Source of the DNA: Cladochytrium replicatum
Taxonomy: Eukaryota > Chytridiomycota > Chytridiomycetes > Cladochytriales > Cladochytriaceae
Assembly (NCBI GenBank): GCA_025526935.1
Contig: JAHLKD010000019.1
Coordinates: 310,001 to 374,000 of the forward strand
DNA length: 64,000 bases
Direction of reading: 5' to 3'
A program made the translations under genes and the position numbers. The notes beneath the pieces were generated by a model. It worked only from the letters and a program-made list of their open reading frames with translations. It did no database searches and had not been told where the DNA came from. Shown piece by piece: positions 45,720 to 58,200 of this stretch (within the stretch, counting starts at the first letter, position 1; every line of letters begins with the position of its first letter).

Positions 45720-48700
45720 TCAATACCTCGATCCGCTCGATCCGCTCGACGCATACGGGTCGTACACCCAGTACTCTCCAGTATTCGGATCCTGGTACAC
45801 GAAATTAAACAGCACGGGATCTGCAGTCGGCACCGAGCTCGCCGGCACGGGTACAAGTCCCTGCGAGCTCGCGAGCTCTGAAGTCCGCTGACTCACGCTC
45901 TGGTTCCACGAAGCATCGTACTCGTCCGACGACACCCGCCGTGCAGACTCGCTCTCGGACTCCCATGTCTCCTGCAGGAACCGCGAGCGCATCTGGCTCT
46001 TGACGCGTTCGAGCTCGCTGCGTTTCTGTCGTGCGCGGCGTAGGGCTTCGGTGAGCGAGATCGAGGCGGCGAGGAAAGCGCCGCCGCCGGTCGCGCCAAG
46101 CAGAGCGGCAGAGACGGCGGCGAGGGCATTGGAGGTCGCGAGGGAGCCGGCACCGACCCCGGCACCGGCGTGTGCGGCGGTTTCGGCTGCGATGCCCGTC
46201 GCAGCGTGGCCTTCGGCGCCGGTCGGAAGAGCACCGCCATGCGATCCGAGACCCATTTCGCCTCCTGTGCCGGTGTATGCACCATGCGCCGGGACGGTCT
46301 TTGCGCCGGACAGGGCTTCGGTGTGGGTCGGTTGTGCGGCACTGTGAGTTGCAGTGGCAGCAGAGGGGTCACCACCACCGCCGTAGCCCCCTTGTCCTCC
46401 ACCACCTCCTCCCTGTCCGCCTCCACCATGCCCACCATGTCCGTGTCCATGCCCGTGTCCATGTCCGTGTCCACCACCCTGACCTCCACCGCCACCACCG
46501 GATCCACCCGCTCCAGCACCTCCCGCTCCACCTGCACCGAATGCAGCAGCGGTGGCAGGTGCAGCCACATATCCAACCTCTCTTGCCCCAATACCAGCAC
46601 TACCCGAACCTCCTCCAGCTCCCCCAGCACCACCGGCACCACCGGCACCTCCAGCACCGCCGCCTGCCGCGGATCCTCCCGCGGCAGCAGCACCAGCGCC
46701 TAATTTCGCGAATCCACCCGTGACGAACGCGTATGCTGCATATCCGAGCAATCCGAGTGCGACGATAGAGCCCACAGTTGCACCTGCTATCACACCAGGA
46801 GGAGTACCTTGGTTCTGTAAAGCTGCTAGGTTGGTTGACGAGGGTGTTGCGGATGCAGAGGTCGCTGATCCTAAAGCAGATGCAGATGCGGAAGCGGGTG
46901 CAGAGACTGAGGCTGAGGCAGACGCTGAAGCGGAGGCGGATGTGGCATCGGATGTCGCTGCACTGGTCTCGGCGGCGCTAGTGGCGGCAGCACTGGTTAC
47001 CGCGGCACTAGTTGCAGCACTTGTTGCAGCGGCACTTGTGGCAGCAGCACTTGTAGCTGGAGCGCTAGTTACAGGAGCGCTGGTTTCGGCACTGGTCACC
47101 GGTGCACTGGTAGCCGCACTGGTAGCCGCGCTTGTAGCCACAATAGTTTCCGCACCGGTTGCCAGACTGGTAATTGCACTACTTTCAGCGCTAGTTGCAG
47201 CACTGGTCGCTGAGCTGGACTCTGCGCTCGTTGCAACAGTCGTGGTCTCAGATGTTGTTGAGGGCTCCGTCGTCGTGGGGGACTCCGTTGTGGTGGTCTG
47301 GGACTCTGAGGTGATGGACGACTCCGTCGTTGTCGTTGTGGTAGTCGTTTCTGTTGTTGTAGTTGTGGGAGACTCCGTGGTTGTTGTAGTTGTGGGAGAC
47401 TCCGTGGTTGTTGTAGTTTCGGTGGTGGTTGTAGGAGACTCAGTTGTCGTTGTAAATTCAGTAGTTGTGGTTGTCGTAGGAGACTCCGTTGTGGTGGTCG
47501 TTTCAGTAGTCGTCTCAATGGTTGTGGTTGTCGTAGTCTCGGAAGTAGAAGGAGACTCGGTTGTCGTTTCGGTGGTAGTGGTAGTGGTGGGTATCTCAGT
47601 AGTCGTAGTCTCAGAAGTGATAGAAGACTCCGTTGGTGCGGTGATCGTTTCAGTTGTTGAAGGAGACTCCGTTGTTGTTGTGGTCTCAGTCGTTGCGAGA
47701 GACTCCGTTGTTGTTGTGGTCTCAGTCGTTGTGAGAGACTCAGTTGTTGTCTCGGTGGTGGTGGATGTCTCGGTGGTCGTCCTAGTCTCCTCAGTGGTAG
47801 TTGGAGACTCGGTAGTTGTTGTGGTTTCCTCCGTGGTCGTGGTCGTAGTCTCCTCAGTGGTAGTTGGAGACTCGGTTGTGGTGGTGGTCTCCTCGGTGGT
47901 GGTGGGAGACTCTGAGGTTGTGGTGGTCGTTGGAGATTCCGTGGTTGTGGTAGTCTCCTCTGTGGTAGTGGTCGGAGATTCGGTTGTCGTTGTGGTGGTC
48001 GTTGGCTCATCCGTTGTGGTAGTTGCCGTAGTTGTCGGCTCATCCGTAGTCGTCGTGGTCGAAGTGGTTGAAGTGGTAGTGGTAGTTGTCGTCGTGGTGC
48101 TGGTATACTTGGAGGTTTTGGTGTATCTTTCAGTTGTTGTTGTTGTTTTGGTGGATCTAGCAGTAGTAGTTCTAGAAATCCTCGTCGTTGTGGGCTTCTC
48201 GCATCTATATACCCCCAGGTTGTCTTTGCCTCCGCACAACTTATGATGAAAGATCAGCCAGTGAACTTAATGCAGAGTGTTGTGGGTACCAATTCGTCGT
48301 TGCCTTCGCAAGGTGCCCAGCAATCGTCTTCACTGTCCTTTTGCGCCGTCAGCCTGTCTCCGCACTGCATTTCCGAGTGTTAGATCACTTTTTAAACGAC
48401 ACAAACGTACTCACCCAGCATTCGGAACCATACTCTACACCGGAATAGATGTATCCCTTTCCCCTACACTGCTTGACACAGTCGCTCGGAATCAGGTCAC
48501 CGTCAAAGTGGATGTTGTAAGGGAGAGCGCGAAAGAACACATTGTCGACATAGCAGCCCTGGTAACTGCAACCTTGTGGGATTCCCGTCGTCTGGACTTT
48601 TGGATGTGCGATGACCGGCTCGCCGTTACTGCTCCATACGGAAAGAGCATCGAAGCCACCGCAATTCTGCTTCCAATTTCCTGTACATTTGAGCGAGCAT

Positions 48701-49023
48701 TTTGAGTCTGCGATGGGTCCACCTCGCAATTCCACTTTATTGCCGCACCAGCACTCGTCGGCAAACTCTAAGCCCGCGACAGAATAGCCGTTCCCTTTGC
48801 AGAAGGCCGTACAGGATTCCACAGTCATCCCAAAGATATCTACGTAGTTTGCTTTTCTGAGCGTGCGCAGGCCGGGGATGACATTGTCGCTGTAGCAGCC
48901 GTATGGTCTATACCAGTTAACTGAAATGCTCCCTCCATCATTTCCAGTTGTGAGATCTTGAGCCTTATTAGTTGAAAAGATGAGAAGGAGGTTGATGAAA
49001 AGCATTAGACGTAGAACGTACAA
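45720..49023 (-). CDS. WSC-domain, mucin-like transmembrane cell-wall sensor
   Basis: The first exon (49023-48408) starts with a signal peptide (MYVLRLMLFINLLLIFSTNKA). Two WSC carbohydrate-binding domains follow: GCYSDNV...CTAFCKGNGYSVAGLEFADECWCG...NCGG, and GCYVDNVFFRALP...CVKQCRGKGYIYSGVEYGSECW, completed after an intron by CGDRLTAQKD...CWAPCEGND and after another by LCGGKDNLGVYRCEKP. Then come about 300 residues of Thr/Ser repeats (TTTESPTTTEETT), Ala/Ser repeats, a TM helix (GVIAGATVGSIVALGLLGYAAYAFV), and a long Gly-rich cytosolic part with a GHGHGHGHGHGH tract. The plan matches Wsc1-3/Mid2 stress sensors upstream of the cell-wall-integrity MAP kinase pathway, but the cytosolic tail is much longer than in yeast Wsc proteins. 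Confidence 0.85.
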
Positions 49024-49489
49024 TGGAAGGCGAGGCAGCCAGCAGCGGCAGCACTGGCACTGCTATCGCCGACATCGTCATTTCGCCCGGGTGGAGATTT
49101 TGGCCGGTGGGAGCCACCACACGCTGAAAATGGCTTAGAACAAAAGAAAACCTCGGATAGCAACATGTACAAGGATCGTAAATGGGACATGCATGGATAT
49201 GAGTAGTACTAGCTGTTGCATATCACTAGTCACTACCTATGCCTGACGAACTGAAAGCGTGGAATGAACCCATAGTTATGGAAGTCAATGGTGGAGTGCC
49301 TTGTATAGTGCATAGGTATCCTGCCGGTATAAGCTGGCAGATGACTTGAGCGATGTATTCATGATGGAATACGTCGACGATCATGCCTAGGTAAGCTCAC
49401 CAACCGGCAACCAATAATCCTTATGCTGGAGTCCGTTCCGAACTGATACCAGGATCATTACTTCATTATTAGACTCCTGGTGCAACTCA
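49024..49489. other. Upstream region of the WSC gene
   Basis: No coding signal on either strand. This holds the WSC promoter and the left boundary of the copia remnant. No LTR was identified by eye. Confidence 0.4.
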
Positions 49490-52010
49490 CACAGTCTTGA
49501 CAGATCCATGGTTCTTCCTACGACTTCACCGGCACGAAGGATCTGTTCGCACCATCACGCACGAGACTGTTGCGTTTGCGCCTTGGAAGGGACCTGCTCT
49601 GATTCGTTTTAGCAATGGCACTTTCCTTCGAGTTGAGAATGCCTTGTGTGAGCCCGAGGCTAGGCAAAGTGTAGTTTCATTCCGCGACGTGACCCGCGCT
49701 GGTTTTGGATTAACCTGCGACGATGGACACTCCTCCTTACTCGTGGGGATCGAGTTTTGGAGTATTTCGCAAATGATGGCGGAACGTTCAATGGAGAAAT
49801 TGAACGTGGTAAGGTTGCAACTGCTGAGTTACATATCATGGATTCTATGATGGACGCCAACAGGTACTCTTGTTGCATGCCCGGCTAGGGCATATGAGCG
49901 CGGCTTCTTTGCGTCACCTGGTCCGGGGGGGCAAGATCGCGCACATCCCCCTTTCCACTGCAGCAATGGAAGAAGCAAAAAGACGTGGGGTACTGGGTGT
50001 TTGTACCCCTTGCGCAAATTTAAGAGATCAAAGTTTGCCCCTAAATCTATGTTTTTCTCTGGCAATATAAACAGCTTCCTAATGTTCGATATAGCTAGAC
50101 CCACAGGGTGATTTCAAGTACTTCGCGGCCTCTATTTATACATGCTCACGCAAAGCGAAGACTCGCTTCCTGCGAACTCGGAATGAGTACTTCGCAGCGT
50201 TTGTAAATTTCATTACCTGGTTCGCACACGACCTCCCAATCCAGCCCATCAATCTGGATAATGCTGGGGAGTATAGACGGCCATTACTTCTTCGGTTTTG
50301 TGAAAGCCATGGCATACGGGTAGAGTTTGCTGTTGCACATGAGCACAAAAATAGTGGTCTTGTTGAGGCATATGTCCGCCGCCTCAAGATCATCAGTCCA
50401 TACCTTTAGCGGCTATTGGGGCCACTGTTGCACCTAAGCGCCGAGGAGGGCCTCCACAATTGTCGAAAGTAGTTGAAACAAAGGTGTAATTGAACCGCAA
50501 ACTGCTATTGGGACGCGAATCAGAAAGCAAAAGGTTACTGAAAGTGTGATCCACATAGTAATCGACATTGCAAAAGAACCAGTACAGTCAGTGGAACACT
50601 GGACTGCAACTGAAGTGCGAGACGCTTCCAACGACTTGGCAGATAGGCTAGCTATCGCTGATACAAACAAGAACGATGATGAAAAGGATCACACCAATGC
50701 GGAGATTACATTGACATTCGTTCATGGTGGAGAGAACAAGGGCCAACAGGATGGATCAAATGCTTGGGATCGTCCAACTACCCTTGTCACATCGTTATTT
50801 GCTAAAGTCGCACTATGCTGACCTTGCAGACAACGATCCTGATGAGCCCAGGACAATCCAGGAGACACAAAGTCTCCACATTGGCAAAAATGGCTTGCCG
50901 CGATGCAGGATGAACTCTGTTCACTTACAAAACGTGGTGGAACGGTTCAACAACCAGTGAATGTCCCAGAAGGGAGACTCCTAGTTGGACACAAATGGGT
51001 TTTCTTGCGAAATCGAGACTCTGCTGGGAATATGATCCGCTATAAGGCTCGTCTTGTAGCACAAGGATTCACGCAGCGACCTGGTTTTGACTTCCAAGAT
51101 ACCTATTCCCCAGTGCTTGACAGCACGACACTTCGATACCTTATTGGATTTTCGATCCTATTAGCATGTGGCTTGCAGATGATCGATGTGTCACCGCTTA
51201 CCTGTATGGAGAGCTTGATCACGAAGTCTACATGAAAGTCCCAACGAGAATTGTTATTCCTGAAGGTGTTACTCGACCCGGAGTTTTGCTGGAAAGAGCA
51301 TTTTTTAAGCAATCTGGGAGAATGTGATATCAGAAGTTTACGAAATACCTGATCTCGAAAGGTTTTAAACCGCTTATTAAGAACCCATGTGTTTTCTACC
51401 GCCGTATACAGACTGGATGGGTGATCATATGTCTTTATGTGGATGACTTGAACATCATTGGTACAGCTAGGAGGTTGCAGAAACCAAGACGTTCCTATCA
51501 CAGGAGTTTGAGATGAAGGATCTCGGACAATCATTGTTCTGTCTTGGACTGGAGATGTAGTTGCTGGTGGTACGCTTCCGCATCATTCGGCGTGTATCAG
51601 GAAGATCCTGAAGCGATTCAACATGGTATATGCTAGACCCGCTTCCACACAGCTGCTTGTCCGAAAATCCCGATCCTTCTAAAGATCTCTATCGACCTCG
51701 CCGTCAGGCTCAATACTCTTGGACCAGAGTACCCCTACATGGTAGCGATCCGATCCTTGATTTACCTAGCCATTAGCTCACGACCCGATATTGCTTTCTC
51801 AGTGAATCTACTGGCTCGGTACGGACATGATCCCACATGGAGAGACTGGCTCGGTGCCAAACAGATCTGCATTCAACTCGTTGTCTTGTACTTATCCTGT
51901 ATCTATACAGTGTCATGTATTGTTATAAATAGGCGGACTAATAAAGCAACGAACAGCGATACCTTATCACTGTTCACCGACCACCAACTACCTTTATATT
52001 TCCACAATTG
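49490..52010 (+). mobile_element. Degraded Ty1/copia retrotransposon (pol remnants)
   Basis: The parts appear in normal pol order. A protease-like region ends VVSFRDVTRAGFGLTC. A GAG-pre-integrase motif (LLHARLGHMSAASLRHLVRGG) comes next. Integrase core pieces follow (YFAAFVNFITWF, NAGEYRRPLLLRFCESHGI, HKNSGLVEAYVRRL). Reverse transcriptase is seen as GHKWVFLRNRDSAGN, RYKARLVAQGFTQRPGF, DTYSPVLDSTTLRYL, GELDHEVYMKVP, then VIICLYVDDLNIIG with the active-site YVDD. The tail reads SLIYLAISSRPDIAFSVNLLARY. Multiple stops and frameshifts show it is dead. It is more complete than the copy at 40753-41768. Confidence 0.85.
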
Positions 52011-52102
52011 AGTAGTCAAGATATCACACGGTCGTTGTGTTCCCACATCCAACGGTCTCCTCCCAGCCACACTCTCCCCTCACTCTCGCCCCCCCAAACA
52101 AA

Positions 52103-55100
52103 ATGCTGTCGTCCCTCGACCGCCGCTCGCTGTCCCTCCGCATGGGCGAACCATTGTTCCACGTCTCAGAGTCGCTCTCGCACTTCTCCACTAACAACCC
52201 TAGCAACCCTCTCGTCCCCTCCGCGGTACCGTGCTACGCCAAACTGCTCTCCCCGCGCGGTTGTCCGCACCCGCCCATTTCGTACCACATCAGGAAGTTG
52301 CAGGTCAGCCTGGGTCGCTCAGTAGGGCCTGCAGCTGAAGACGTGGATATCCACCTCGGAGACACAAAGTCAATCTCACGAAAACACGCGAGAATTCAGT
52401 ACAACTTTGAAACGGGCTGCTTTGAAATCGCTATCCTCGGCTCGAACGGTCTCTGGATCAACGACGAGTATTGTCCGAGAGAGGCTCAGCCCATTCCGTT
52501 GCTTCATAGGTGGGTGCTGTAGGAAGACTTGGACCTCTCTTGGGGGAAAAGTGTCCTGGCGCTTCAAATGAATCGTCATAAAAATCGGCGCATAGCCCGA
52601 TGTGTTGATTTTATTGGTTTTGACATGACCCTGCCGATGGAGGTGACTAGCGAGCGGCACGTCACCTAGCATGATAATTGTGGGGGCCATAAACAAAGCG
52701 CGCAAAGCTATGGAACACGGTGCTTTCTCGGTTTCTCGGATGCGTTGATTTTGTTTTCGTCGAAATGTTCTTGGCCAGATGGTGATGACCGTGGCGATGA
52801 CATATGAGTTGGCAACATCGATGTTGGTTGACCAAACTTTGCTGATTTTTTATCACTCCAGGACAAAGATTGACATATCGGACGTGTGCTTTTACTTCCT
52901 TTTGCCGGTGATCGACCCGGTAGCAGTCATCTCATCTCGCGTTCCACTTCCTCCACCAGACGGAGACGAAGAGGAAGATGAAGACGACGATGAGGACAAT
53001 ATTCCGTTCGCGTCGAGCTCTTCTTCGCTCCCCAAAACTCTTCGTAAACGGAGTGGAGCTACCGCGCGACAGCGCAACAGCAATGTTACTTCCTCTGTCG
53101 CTTCCAAAGGAAAAGAAACGGCAGCACCAAAAGAACCCACAAAGCAACAACAGCACTCGCCTGCATCATCAAAAGCGTCTGCTTCTGGATCAACCTCTCG
53201 CAGGATTGAAAAACTAGCGTCCACATCGTCTTCCCGCAGCCGTCGACGATCAGTTGAACCAGAGCCTTCTGAACCCGTTGTCAAACGACCTCGTCTTAGC
53301 CTTGGCATGCCCAAGAAACCACCCTCTCCGAGCGCATCTGACGCCGACGCTGCGGTACCTAGCTCAAAGAAATCGTTATCACCCAAAGGCGGTAGCCAGA
53401 AGAAACAATGGCAGATCTGGACACCTGGAGAGAAAGGCATGGTCAATGTGACTGACTCACCGCCAACTGCCACCACCACAACTTCTCCACCCAATGGTAC
53501 TACGGTGACCACCACCCGACCCGCCCCAGCCACAAAGACCTCGACCCGCTCCTCAGTATCTAAACGCGCTGTTTCTTTTTCGACCATAACTACACGTAGA
53601 CGCAGCGCACCAGAAGAGAAACCCGAGGTTCCCACGCCACCCGAACCACAGGACGATGGGATCGTGTACGGAGACGAAGAATCTCCGTTCTTTGACCCCT
53701 CAGAGTCGACGCCGTCGGTTGAGACGCCGCCAACGCCGCCACCGAAGAAATCACCTGGTCGGACCCCTGCTGCAGCCACATCAGACGGACCACGTAGACC
53801 GTTGAGAATCATACCGGGCCGAACGATCCGTGAGGGGATCACGGAGCCCCCTTTCACGGTTTCGGAACTCATCTATACATCGCTTTGTGCTGTTCCTGAG
53901 CGAAAGATGACGTTGCAACAGTTGAATGACCATGTCTTGTCGCGCTTCCCGCGATGTTCTAGCGAGTTTCCGCGTTGGAAGGTAACCTCTAAAAAGCAAT
54001 TTAACCAGGGATGAATGTATTTATGCTTCAATTTTGTTTTTTGTAGAATGCGGTCAGGTATCATCTGACCCTGAACAACGTATTCAAGAACGTGCCGAGG
54101 AATGATCAGCTCTCACCCCACAAAAATCGCGGTGAGTTTAGTTTTAGTTACATGGGTGTTCCATTACAATCTTGCCATTATCATGAGTGCTTAAATTTGT
54201 ATTCAAGGAGGTTACTGGGCAATTAACGAGACCGCTGAGAAGAGCTCGTTGATCAAACCTGACCAGAACACTGAATTGGCGGAATTGGACTCTACAAACG
54301 TTGCTGCAGCCGGTGGCGAATTTTGTGACGGCACACCAGCGTCAGATCTGTCTATGGACGCTGCCGTAGAGCGTATGGACATTGAGCACGATGGGACTGC
54401 GGAGCCGTTTGGTGAGAATGGAGGAGAGGTTGAAGGAAATGCTGGTACAGAAGAAGGTTCTGGAATGGTTGAGGGGGGCGAGAATACAGGGGAGGTTGAA
54501 GAACAGGCTGGTACTGAAGACGGTTCTGGAATGGTCGAGGGGGAGAATGGTGGGGAGGTTGGAGAACAGGTTGGTACCGAAGACGGTTCTGGAATAGTCG
54601 AGGCGGGCGAGAACGGAGGAGATGTTGAAGAACAGGCTGGTACCGAAGACGGCTCTGGAATAGTCGAGGGGGGCGAGAATGGAGGGGAAGCTGAAGAACA
54701 GGTTGGAACCGAAGACGGTTTTGGAATAGTCGATGGGGGCGAGAATGGAGGGGAAGCTGAAGAACAGGTTGGAACCGAGGACTGTTCTGGAGAATTCGAG
54801 GCGGCCGAGAACAGCAAAGAAGGGGTTTTCGAAAATGGGGTTGTTGAGCCTGAAGTTGACGAGTTGGTGGAAGAGGATACGAGGATGGAGGAGGCAGGTG
54901 CAGTGGTAGAGGACGCGGAGGCTGAGGTGGCGGAGTTTGGAGCTGGAGAAGTCGCAAAGGAATTCATGATCGGGGTAGTTTCGAGCGAAACGACAGGTTT
55001 TGCTGGTCCAGGTGAGGAGGAGGCTGGTAATGAGCAGACTGTGAGTGTAAAAGAAACCGATGCATTGCCGCTGGATCCAGAGAGGAGGGATGAAGAGTTT

Positions 55101-55121
55101 TGGGATTCCTGGGAAAAGTAG
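52103..55121 (+). CDS. FHL1-like FHA plus forkhead transcription factor
   Basis: The first exon holds an FHA domain: YHIRKLQVSLGR, DVDIHLGDTKSISRKHARIQYNF, CFEIAILGSNGLWIND. This 'vDI-L-G-x-(S)-K-x-ISR-x-HA-R-I-Y-NF' form is typical of the Fhl1 group. A long 350-base intron (52510-52859) follows. The large second exon is Ser/Lys/Pro-rich with an acidic DEEEDEDDDEDN patch and ends in a forkhead domain (PPFTVSELIYTSLCAVPERKMTLQQLNDHV), continued after introns by NAVRYHLTLNNVFKNVPR and GGYWAINE. The C-terminus is an acidic tandem-repeat tail. In yeast, Fhl1 with its partner Ifh1 drives ribosomal-protein genes; whether that role holds here is inference. The start at 52103 is the first ATG of the domain exon. 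Confidence 0.87.
54408..54800. repeat. Acidic tandem repeat in the FHL1-like C-terminus
   Basis: Six to seven copies of a roughly 21-residue unit, consensus GENGGEVEEQ(A/V)GTEDGSGIVEG, encoded by a 60 to 66 base DNA repeat. Two adjacent units near the end are almost identical. The tail is strongly acidic, as in activation domains, but composition alone cannot establish that. Confidence 0.8.
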
Positions 55122-55253
55122 GTGGTTCCAACTGTGCAACGGTGCTATCGTGTATGTAATTTAAGGTGTGTGATGTCGACAGCAGATCAAAAAAGAAAAA
55201 TGTGTGGTTTTTACAATTCCCCAAAAGGAGTGCCCATATAACGCACTGGTAAT

Positions 55254-58200
55254 TCATCGGAATCCAGAAAGTTTCGCCCCAAAATCCCCCTCCTCCTTCC
55301 CGCTAAGCGTCCTTTCCCATCTAATCTTCATTTCATTTTTCTTCTCCTTCTCCGATCGCAGCCTCTCCAGCTCCCTCTGTTCCACCATCAGCTGCTTCTC
55401 CTTCGCCTCCTTGTCTTTTGCAATCTTGGACATCCGCTCCCTGTAGATCTCGCTAACTCTCACGCGCACATCGTCAAAGTCCTCGAGGATGGGTAGGAAC
55501 TCTTCGCGGTCGAGGCGGTACAACCGCGAGGAGCTCACCGCGATCACGGTCGCTTGCCGTGGTAATGGCACTATGAGCCCGATTTCTAACATTAATCGAA
55601 ATTATGGTTGGGAATGCGAGTGGGAGATCATCTTTGATGGGATTTACCGCCGAAGAAGTTCCCGTCGCGGAGGAGGCCGACTCGTTTGCCATTTACGCGG
55701 ACTTCGAGAGATCCTGCAACTATAAAGTACATTGTGGTTCCGATCTGGCATTTTTGTGCGGCAAGTTTGAGCTCATATATACCGAGTGTCAAATAATCGC
55801 ATACCTCCCCTTGCCTCGTTACGGTGTCCCCACGTACGTAGAAGCAAGCTTTTAGCGCCGTTGTCAAACGACCATGGTACTCCTCATCGTGGCCGTCGTT
55901 CAAATTCCTCCGCAAGAACGGAACCTGTTCGACGATGTGTTTCAGGTTGTGGATCGTGATCTCCTAACGGCCGAAGTTGTTCAGTTTCCTGTACTTTCAT
56001 GTTGCTTTTTATTCATATTTTTTCTGACCTGGCGCAAAGAAGAGTTGAATTCATCCAGAATGGCTTCTTCTTGGAAGTACTTCCCACGATACTTGAGGTC
56101 AAAGTAGTGCCGAATCTTCTTGCGGAGGTCTGGGGGTACTTGTTTGACAGTCATGTATTCGGTTACTTCATCCAATTTCTTAAAGAATATGTTATAGTCA
56201 CCAGGTTTGGATGAACAAACGTTGTTCTGGTACCTGCTTGAAAAGCCTGCCAGAAGCATCGAAGCCAAAACTGAACGCGCTCATGAACCCGAAAATAGCA
56301 GCGTACTATATATCAAGGAGCCCGAAAAGTTGTTCAATATCATCCCATGCTTCGTATGAATACTCACAAGAGATGCGCCAGTAAACACAAATAACATATA
56401 TGCCCACATCTCGATCAGACTTGACGGTTTTGTGCCCAATGGAAACGTGTTTCCCCACGCAATCAGCATAGCCATCGTATACTGATCACCTGCGGGCAGA
56501 GTCCTCAGGTCCTGCCGCAGTGAATACGACGACTGTCCGGTCCACCCCTCGTAATTCGTAATCCTCCCGAGTATAAACACAAAACACGCGTGCAGGTGCA
56601 GATAAAATATCATCAGGAAGAACAGGACGAAGATGGTCTGGAAACTCTCGTTGAAGCCGAGGTTCGAGGCAAGCTTCCGCCTGAGCTTATGCACGATTGG
56701 ATTGTCGCGGACGTGGGCGAAGAAGCGGTGGATGCGTATGAGACGGAGGAACACAAAATAGTCCGCTCCTTGGAGGGGAAGGAGGTCGAGGGGGAGACAG
56801 CTGAGTAAGTCGAAGATGAACATGCCCTTGAGGTATGCGAGTTGAGAGCGGGCGAGTGGTGAGAGGGGTTTGGTGGGTTTGCTGGTTTGGGGTTGTGCGT
56901 GTTTAATGGAGAGAGGAGTGTCTGTGTCTTCGATGGTGGGCGTTTTGGTGAGATCTTTCTCGGAGATGCCTTCCGTGGTTCCGTTTGAGTCTACGGTGGT
57001 GATCATTAGGATGGGCTGTGAGCGGTTTTGCGGGCTGGGAGTGGGCTCTGGGGATACTTTGGTGGGTGGATTTGGGATATTTCTAATGATGAGAAGGTTT
57101 AGGATGGTGTCGATTGTGAAAATGACAGTGCAGGAGACGGTGAAGGGTAGTTGGAAAGTGCGAATGTTGGTCATATGGGTGGGGAGGACGGGAATGTAGA
57201 ACATGATGAAGAGATAAATGACTGATATTTTGATAAATAAGCTCTTTGCATAGACGAGACGAGTGGGTTGAACTTACTGGTCATGAGAAACTCCCACCAC
57301 ACCACAAACTCCGATCTAGCGTGGATACCCCGCACCTTGCATTTCTTTTTCGACGGATCGTTGAACATGCTGTACACCATATTCAGCCCCGAGCTCAGTG
57401 ATCCGTGCTCGTCGAACCTAGCCTCAAACAACCTCTTCTGTCCTGTCTCCACCATCTTCGTCTTAATCGTTGTTGCCGCCATCGAGAGTGACGTTGTTGA
57501 CAACGCGCGTTGGCGTGCTTTTAACCGATCTACTGGAAGTGGCCCTCTAGGTGTCTCTGCTCGCATCTTTGTAATCTGTGGAGAGATCTGGGGTGCTGAC
57601 ATTATCGACATCGTCTCCAGCTGAACGTTCACCTCATCCTCGCTGTTTGAATTGCTCATCAAGCCGATTGGCGGACCGGTGGAAGGCATCTGGTTTGCCG
57701 TGGAGACGTTGACGAAGCTGGCTCGGCGTGCGAGGAAGGGATCGGAACGAACAAGTTGCTGGTTGAGCTGGCGTTCAAGCTCCGCAGAAACAAAGGGGCT
57801 TGAGGGATTAGGAACAATCATGGTGGAGTCCAGCTCGCGGTGTGTGGAGAGGTTGCCTTGGAAAGACGGCTTTCTGGAGAGAGGACGCGAACCACTCCCC
57901 GCGAATGGACTTAGGGTTGCGTTCGCTTTGGAGAATAAGACAGTTGGTGATATTATTTGTGTAGGCTGAGTTGTTGATGCGTCGTCATCGAACATTTCAA
58001 TCGCAAGGTTTGGTGCTGATGTTGACCCTAGGATCTCGCTGCTACGATCCATCGTGGGAGTGGAATCATTCGATTCGTCGTCTGCTGCTTGTAAGCTGTG
58101 AGCCCTGGCGCTATTTCTCCGGCCTAGAAACACTAATTAAGTTGGTCTCAGAAATGGAAATGAAATCATTAAGAATCAAACATTACCGGAGGAAGCTGGC

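Noticed and set aside
46552-48246. A 564-codon plus-strand frame rich in Val/Ser opposite the WSC gene
   Set aside because: It is the antisense of the Thr-rich mucin repeat (ACC/ACT read backwards gives Val/Ser). It has no domain, and the minus strand has signal peptide, WSC domains and TM helix.
52892-53872. A 326-codon minus-strand frame opposite the FHL1-like gene
   Set aside because: It lacks any domain and ends inside; the plus frame joins FHA to forkhead exons.
54212-55139. Minus-strand frames rich in Ser/Pro/Thr and Leu/Phe opposite the acidic repeats
   Set aside because: Antisense of the Glu/Gly repeat; periodicity explains the open frames.
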